64,000 bases of DNA. Source: Annona cherimola (lineage: Eukaryota; Streptophyta; Magnoliopsida; Magnoliales; Annonaceae). Positions 58,073-64,000 of the stretch are shown here, one piece after another (the stretch's first letter is position 1; the number at the start of each line of letters is the position of its first letter). The stretch is from assembly GCA_030490835.1 (NCBI GenBank), contig CM059975.1:5049579-5113578 (forward strand), given 5' to 3'. Position numbers and translations under genes: made by a program. The notes beneath the pieces were generated by a model, which saw only the letters and a program-made list of their open reading frames with translations, was not told the origin of the DNA and did not search any database.

Positions 58073-59965
58073 CATGTGGTGATGAGTCTTGTTAGCTACT
58101 TTGTTTGTTTCGGGTATGTTTGTGATTGGAAACTGGGTCTCTGCTTATTAGACTGGTCCCTTTTGGAAACTGGCATATCTTATGATTTTTCATGGGTTTG
58201 CATTGGCGGATCTTTTCCTTTAATTCTTTCACTGCATCAGCGATTTCCACCTAAATGCTTTTTTTCATTTGATGAGTTTCTGTTGGCAATATATGGTAAT
58301 ATTGGTCGGGAGAGGATGGCAGCATGTATGTAATCAGGTATGCGATTTAACTGGTTGCATCAGCGTTTGAACTTGTTCAGATGTGTGGTGTGCTTGCTGC
58401 TCCAGTTTCTTGTTTGCGTCCAAGGAAGCACGAGGTGGATCGTTATATGCCATTAAGAGATGGCCCACCTCATTGCAATTCTAACATTTGATCTGCTAAC
58501 TTTGCCCCTTTTCTACCATTATTCAGGTACTGCTACTTCAGCTTTCAAAGTGGAAATTTACTGAAGTTTGTCTACGGTCACCCACTTTTTTTTTTTTTTT
58601 TTTTTTGGTTTTTTGTTTTTCAAAGGAAGTGAATCCATTTTAATTTATGATGATGGCCTAGTACCGCAATCAGCAGATCCTGTCCATCTGCGTGTTGGCC
58701 ACGCCAGTGTGCGTACCAGCGGAAGTATGTCGGGTGGGGTGGAGGAGAAGAGGTACACGGCATGGGGACGGAGTGTTGGAACTTGAAACAGTTCCCACCC
58801 TGTTCCTCTGATTTTTTTACACAAATCCAATTGGTGGCTAGTTTGCATGACACATATATTTCCACCATGTGATCGTTTGGTGAACAGCCTGTGATCTTCC
58901 AGATGTATTTCTAGGCCTCCAAGCACGTGCATGCATACACTAGAGCATATATCCTACAGCTGGCTATAATATATATTGATGGTTTTTATGTAAAAATTCG
59001 TTCTTGGTCATCCTTGTCAACTAAAACATCATATGATGTGTAGGCCAAATAAGTAGTTAATTTTTTTTTACTGTATGTAATTTTTGCAATTAAGAGTGTG
59101 TTTGGATAAGTGGAAAATTTTTAATCCAAAATCTTTCAATTTAAACTTTTCACTCTTCAAAACTATCTTTTTTAAAAATTATTTATTTACATCTTCTTAT
59201 ACAACTACCTAGTTTAATTTTCAATTATTTTTACATAATTATTCATGCAACTAGCTTATTTATATTAATTTTATTCTGTTTACTCTTCACCATTACCCAT
59301 GTTACATATATCACATTATTTTTTTCAATTCGAAAAATTTTTACACCAAAAATTTTATCACTTGCCAAGCATATCATTGATGACATTAAATGCAGTCAAA
59401 AAATTGCTGCATCATTCATAAAAAAAAATGATAATAATTGCTGCATCAAAACTAATATGTTGTTATGGTAATAATAATAAATATTGCAAAAGATAACTTC
59501 TTGGTAAGTGGTAACAAGACTTGCCATTAAAAGTTAACTTTTGCAACAACTGGAAAAAAATATTCGATAAAGCCTTGTGTTAGTATTTTTTGCAAATAAC
59601 ATATAGACAAATTATAAATTGATATATAGTGAAAAATTTTAATTGGTTATAGCTACGTCATAGTGTGAATTGATGATACATATAGTGATAATTCAAGTGT
59701 TACAGAAGGTTTATTTTCTTGTAATGATTATTTTCATGGAATCCTCCGTCAACATAACATTCACTTCTACGGAAATTTGATGCATGTGACCTTTTTCTAC
59801 AAAAAAAAAAACCATATTTTTAACCCATTGTTCTATTTTTAAAAAATGCTACGAAAACTTCTATTTAACCAATTGATTTGACACATTTATATTTTCATGA
59901 TAACCTTATCTGTGTTATCCAACAAACCTTCAATTGTGGGCTTTGCTCCTATGGACTCGGCGGCA
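58073..59965 (+). repeat. Duplicated UFO 3' flank, copy 2
   Basis: Paralogous to 47080-49033. Homology crosses the copia insertion for only about 10-15 bases (ctttttcatgt before 52495), so the duplication breakpoint lies at about 52480. The MITE at 59094 and a long T-run (58588-58605) are private to this copy. No F-box coding remains are present. Confidence 0.85.
59094..59375. mobile_element. Tourist/Harbinger-type MITE inside copy 2
   Basis: Starts after ttaa with gagtgtgtttgg and ends ccaagcatatca. The interior resembles the 34151 copy (ttcaattatttttacataattattcatgcaac, then tattctgtttactcttcac). It is absent from the paralogous copy 1, so it inserted after the duplication. The right duplication is degraded. 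Confidence 0.65.
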
Positions 59966-60492
59966 ATTTGTACCATTTTTTGGTTCTCGCATTTTTTAAA
60001 ATATTTTTACGTAGATCCAAGTCATATCTTAAACTTACAACAACTAATTTAATCTAAATGTAAAACATCTATTTAATTGAAAGTTTTTATAATCTATAAT
60101 TTTAAAAAAACATATGATTTCTAGGGACCTCATGCATTTGCGTTTGCTATGAAATTATATATGGTGGCATCTGTTCATGGAAACAATATGAAATAACTGA
60201 GGCTAGAATATGCTTCGTTTGACATGAAACCACCGAAGGGGAACCAACCAGTTTACAGGTCTAGATCATAGATACATAAGTCGAACATATGGGACAAGTC
60301 AGTCTGTCCACGTGTGGACTCTGAATCGCAACAAAAAAAAGAAAAAACGTCTGAATTCTGTCCAAGATCTAGATCTGTAGAGTTGTGAAATGACAGATGA
60401 ATGAATATTTTGGTCCAACATAATGCGGATAATGAAATCTAAAGTTTACATTTTACAAAGCAGACAGCTCTTGTTTTCCACTTTTCCTTACT
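59966..60492. other. Intergenic, downstream of the VMA21-like gene
   Basis: No gene. It contains the presumed 3' UTR and poly(A) region of the minus-strand VMA21-like gene. Confidence 0.5.
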
Positions 60493-61921
60493 CTACTTTG
60501 TCATGAGCTGAGTACTAGCTTCCCTTTCCTCTGCTTCAGATTGGCTGCTGGCTTCAGCATTAGCAAGGAAACTAGGATCTGTCTGATGTCTATCCGAGGG
60601 CTCCCTCGTTGCCATGATGATGTAAAAAACGATAACTACATTGACTGATGTCACTGCGAGAAATCCACTCAGTACAGTCTGAGAAGAAGGAGACAGCTGC
60701 CCTGATCCTGTTCCAAGAGAATTGCGCTGTTTATATGGGGAAAAAACATCTATTTCCTGTGTAACAACCATAGGAATTATTTTAACATGCTGTGCTATCC
60801 AAGTATGCAGCACAGCACTAATCTGTGAGTCTGATCACTAAAGTTTGAGTTAACTAAGATCCTATAGGAGGGTGTTCTGACTGCTCTGTTCTGAGGCCTG
60901 AAATTAACCAAGGAAACAACCAGAGTTGCAACTCTCTTGAGCCTATTTTATCTGTTGTGACCGTCAAATCATCAACAGAATGTCAATGACTACAAAAAGC
61001 AAACAGAAGAAGGCCAACTGGTCAATCCAGCCATTTGGATACCGTTAAGCCAGTGCTGAAAAAATTGAACATGTCAGGCAACTCTTACAGTTATGTTCTA
61101 ACCGTATTTCCGTTCTACATTTTGGCGTTTTTTCTGTTACACGTATCATATGCAACTTACAGACATTAAGTCATTTTATATTCTGCATAATCGCTCCTTT
61201 CCCAACAATACAGTTTCTTCCGTGTGATGGACAGGTATACTCAAATGAAACAAAGACCTTTCTCCTGACCTTAATTCTAAAATCCATTATTTCCCCAAAA
61301 TTTCCACCAATATCCATTCCCTAGTGCATGAAATAGCTGCACATAGCAAAGGTAGATGCAGCAATTCCAATGCATAAAAAATATATCAGTTGCACCAAGA
61401 AAAACCAACTAAGGGACAAAAGGTGGACTCCAAATCCAATGGATGGTACTATGGTTGATATTTCTGGTTTTGCTTTTGCAATGGCCACCTAAAATGCAAT
61501 GAGATCTTCTGAGGGCTTGAAAGTTCATCAAAAATTGCCCTTCCATCAATCAAAGTTTTACAAGAATTACAACTTCTTACAGCATATCAGTATTTGCTTG
61601 CCCCAGCCATTCATGGATTAACAAAGCCATTTCCTCAACCTGAATTTTAATTTCATGATACACGTGTGATCGTTTGTTGAGGCAGATTAATTTCGTTACT
61701 CTGATAGCACTTCAAAAATGAACTAATCAATCTATAGTACCTTAAAAGATTTTTAAAAAAACAAAACAAAACAAAACAAAAAAGCCAATACCAAGCACTG
61801 GAGTAGTGAGATTTGCAATCTTACTAGGAAATATCTGATAATTAAATCCATACAAGATGGCAGTTGGTGCTATTCACATAAACAGTGATACAGTGAAGAA
61901 CTTCTGCGCTACCCCAACCAT
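60493..61921 (-). pseudogene. VMA21: VMA21-like V-ATPase assembly factor with a premature stop
   Basis: Minus strand, two coding exons: 61825-61921 (97 bp) and 60493-60707 (215 bp), joined by CCTA|GTAAGA and GGAACAG|GATCAGG. The intron is 61824 down to 60708. Exon 1 reads MVGVAQKFFTVSLFM, stop, IAPTAILYGFNYQIFP. Exon 2 reads SGQLSPSSQTVLSGFLAVTS, then VNVVIVFYIIMATREPSDRH and an acidic tail. The order (KFF..FMW.AP.AILYGFN, LSP, LSGFLAVxSVNVVIxFYIYxAxxEP) and two membrane helices are those of plant VMA21, a small ER protein needed for V0 assembly of the vacuolar ATPase. Total is 103 codons, as usual. Codon 16 is TGA (61876-61874) where the family has Trp (TGG). With no usable downstream ATG, the copy is probably dead, or the base is an error. 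Confidence 0.82.
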
Positions 61922-61940
61922 GAACACTTTCTCATCGACT

Positions 61941-61960
61941 GCACACACACACACACACAC
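61941..61960 (+). repeat. (CA)n microsatellite at a splice acceptor
   Basis: Ten CA units. On the minus strand this gives a TG run directly before CAG|TCGATGAG, a likely acceptor 18 bases upstream of the VMA21-like ATG. Confidence 0.8.
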
Positions 61961-61979
61961 GCACAGAGATCTGTGGCAT

Positions 61980-63231
61980 GCCATGCTCGAGCAACGAATG
62001 CTGATACAAAGAAGCCTACCTCTCTCCTCGCGAACAAGCAGAAAGTAGAAATAGTTAGCATTTCAGCCATTTGGATATAAAAGGGAGAAATCCTAATTTC
62101 CTATAAAGTATGAAATCAATCCAGTGAAAATTCACTTTAAACACCTCTGATGGGCAGATTAACCTTCAGGATTTCCATGTTTAAAAAAATAATAATAAAA
62201 ATAAAAAAACCTTCAGGATTTCCACTAGAACGGTTACAGGGTTGAAACCTAGTTGACATTTCGGGTTGAAAAAAGTTGAAAATAGGGTAAAAGCGATTGA
62301 AAAAATATATTAAAATGGTATGAGATGAAATGTAATGTTTTGTTAATTAACACAAATATTCAAATATCCTATAGGATGGAAATTTAAATGAATACATACA
62401 GATAGAAAAAAATACCTGGTAAAAAGTGGATCTTCTTCCATTATGATTTTTAGATAAAAATGCAAATCCTAATCAGTAACCAAAGTTTTTATGAAAAATC
62501 CCCACTTTTTACACCTCTTTTGATGCAATGTAACATCTTAACAACTAAATTACTCTACCATTTCTCCTATTCCTTTCAAGTTTCTATATTTCAATTGTTT
62601 CACAACTTTCCGTACAATTGCACAGTTTGTTTTATTTTTATCGTTATTTCTAATCATTATCCCTATCAAATCACTTTCTTGTTTTTTCAAGTATTTTCCC
62701 TACAACTTTTCCCCAAAACCAAACATTAAAAAATGATCTTGGAAAAATAAAAACGTGCAAAGCTTTCACGAGATAAGAAAACTGAAACAAGTGAATAACA
62801 GTCCATTGGAAAATTTTCACTGAAATCTATCAGAAAGGATAACAAACCACCAAACACAAACAGTACACCCCAAGCTGCAACCCAAAAACTACCACAATTC
62901 TATAATCCATCCACAAGCAACTGCATCAAACCATCAATCCACTGCAAATTTCCACTGCACCACATTCTTTCACAAAACATGATTGATTCTGCATCTCCTA
63001 ATATGAACCACCAAACTCATTACTTTGATCCAGGATTCAAATTCATTAAATGCAAGAGCTTCCTTGTGCCACTGAAGCCACACTCACCAGATCTGAGTGC
63101 TTCAAATCGGCGCGGCTTCCACTTTGGCGGCTTTTCCAATCCACTATGGGTCCAAGTTACTAGGTTTATGACAGAAATTTATCCCAAGTTAGGCCGTCGA
63201 AGGAGAAGCAAAACAGGCAGAATGTAAATCT
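61980..63231. other. Presumed 5' UTR intron of the VMA21-like gene
   Basis: If the minus-strand exon at 63232-63426 belongs to the VMA21-like gene, this is its first intron (donor TATCAG|GTAAGA, acceptor in the TG run near 61940). 62440-62730 has the wording of the Tourist-like family (agtttttatgaaaaatcc, atccctatcaaatcac, ccaaaaccaaaca followed by tta) and is probably a decayed MITE. No coding potential. Confidence 0.45.
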
Positions 63232-63426
63232 TACCTGATAGAGAGAGGAGGAGATGCACGACTGCCAGAGGTTCTGCCGATGGGTGAAGGCTTTCGGACT
63301 CCAACAGCCGTAGTCGTCTTCGGAACCGTCGAAGACGCCGAAGAAACCTGAGACAGTGAATCCCTTTCCGTTGGCCTTGGGCGGATCGACGCGAACGGAA
63401 GAGAGATTCGAAAAGAGCATTGGCAA
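63232..63426 (-). other. Exon-like open segment, possible 5' exon of the VMA21-like gene
   Basis: A minus-strand open segment of 65 codons (MPMLFSNLSSVRVDPP, then FFGVFDGSEDDYGCW, ending SSSLYQ) runs straight to a consensus donor CAG|GTAAGA. GC content and codon choice look exon-like, but no domain is recognised. Splicing to the acceptor at 61940 would add only nine codons before a stop, so the segment is either a leader exon with an upstream ORF or the start of another transcript. Confidence 0.4.
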
Positions 63427-63432
63427 AAATTA

Positions 63433-64000
63433 AGAGAAAGCCAATGGGATCAGTATCTGATTATCTCTTTGATTCGACTTCGATAGGGATGAGGTCACCG
63501 GCTTCCCGCCATAAACATGAGGAACCGGAGGCACAGTTTTTTATTAGTTTTTTATTAGTTTTTTTAGGGGCCTCTTTAAGATCATCCAATTGGATGATAG
63601 GATGAGAATTTTCTATTTTCAAAAAACAAAAAAAAAAATCCTTCTTTAATACAATATCTTAATTTTCGTTTCAAATATTAATTTTTGTTTACTTCTAATA
63701 TTATTTCTCAATTCCTAATATTCAACAACTGCTCTTGGTAAAATTTTGTCATTTAAATTTCATCTCATTACATCCAATTGGCGCTTAATTTAATGGGTGC
63801 ATGTACAGCAGGAATGCAGCGCAGGTGGGGTTAGCCGGTTAGATTAATATCTAGCCCGAATCCAACGCGAAATATAAAGTCGGGCTGGGTTCAACCCGAA
63901 GTTCCCACGTACCCACCATGCTCCGCCGGAACATTATAAATCTCTAACTAACAAAAGGCCCACCAACCAGGTGAATACCTTAATGAGCACATCCTATCAC
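63433..64000. other. Intergenic window end
   Basis: Includes the probable promoter of the minus-strand VMA21-like transcript. The phrase ttttttattag is repeated at 63538-63560. No gene seen. Confidence 0.45.

Overview
This window is nuclear DNA from a flowering plant. The evidence is an intron-containing gene, an angiosperm-type UFO F-box gene, an embryo-defective PPR gene, and plant Ty3/gypsy, Ty1/copia, LINE, TRIM, SINE and MITE families. The species cannot be named from the sequence. All homology statements rest on recognition by eye; no database was searched.

Layout. 1-4.2 kb is AT-rich degenerate repeat DNA holding a foldback element, a GC-tipped TIR element and a hAT-type element with an 8-bp target-site duplication (TSD). 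5.05-6.2 kb holds a two-exon gene for a small basic plant protein of unknown function. 8.87-11.36 kb is a single-exon mitochondrial PPR-SMR gene, the likely EMB2217 (At1g79490) orthologue. 11.4-21 kb is intergenic and punctuated by MITEs. 21.07-23.03 kb is a 5'-truncated LINE interrupted by a palindromic Cassandra-like TRIM. 23.19-33.52 kb is a very young, nearly complete Ty3/gypsy chromovirus with 2.48-kb LTRs. 33.7 kb has a SINE-like Pol III module. 35.3-44.3 kb is an antisense LINE split by a 4.3-kb solo LTR. 45.47-46.72 kb is the GC-rich UFO/FIMBRIATA orthologue with a clear TATA box. About 2 kb of its 3' flank recurs 11 kb downstream, and a Ty1/copia element (52.5-58.07 kb) sits at the left edge of the second copy. 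60.49-61.92 kb (minus) is a VMA21-like gene whose first coding exon has an in-frame stop in place of a conserved tryptophan.

The most interesting items are: (i) the copia leader, which carries antisense fragments of two unrelated host genes, an RLK kinase domain and beta-tubulin; (ii) a family of foldback elements with 9-bp TSDs that share an inner arm but differ in their outermost sequence; (iii) the head-to-head TRIM palindrome; (iv) the broken VMA21-like gene; (v) the duplicated UFO flank, which also supplies an empty site for one foldback insertion.

The host genes have no visible functional link. They are ordinary single plant genes separated by transposon DNA.
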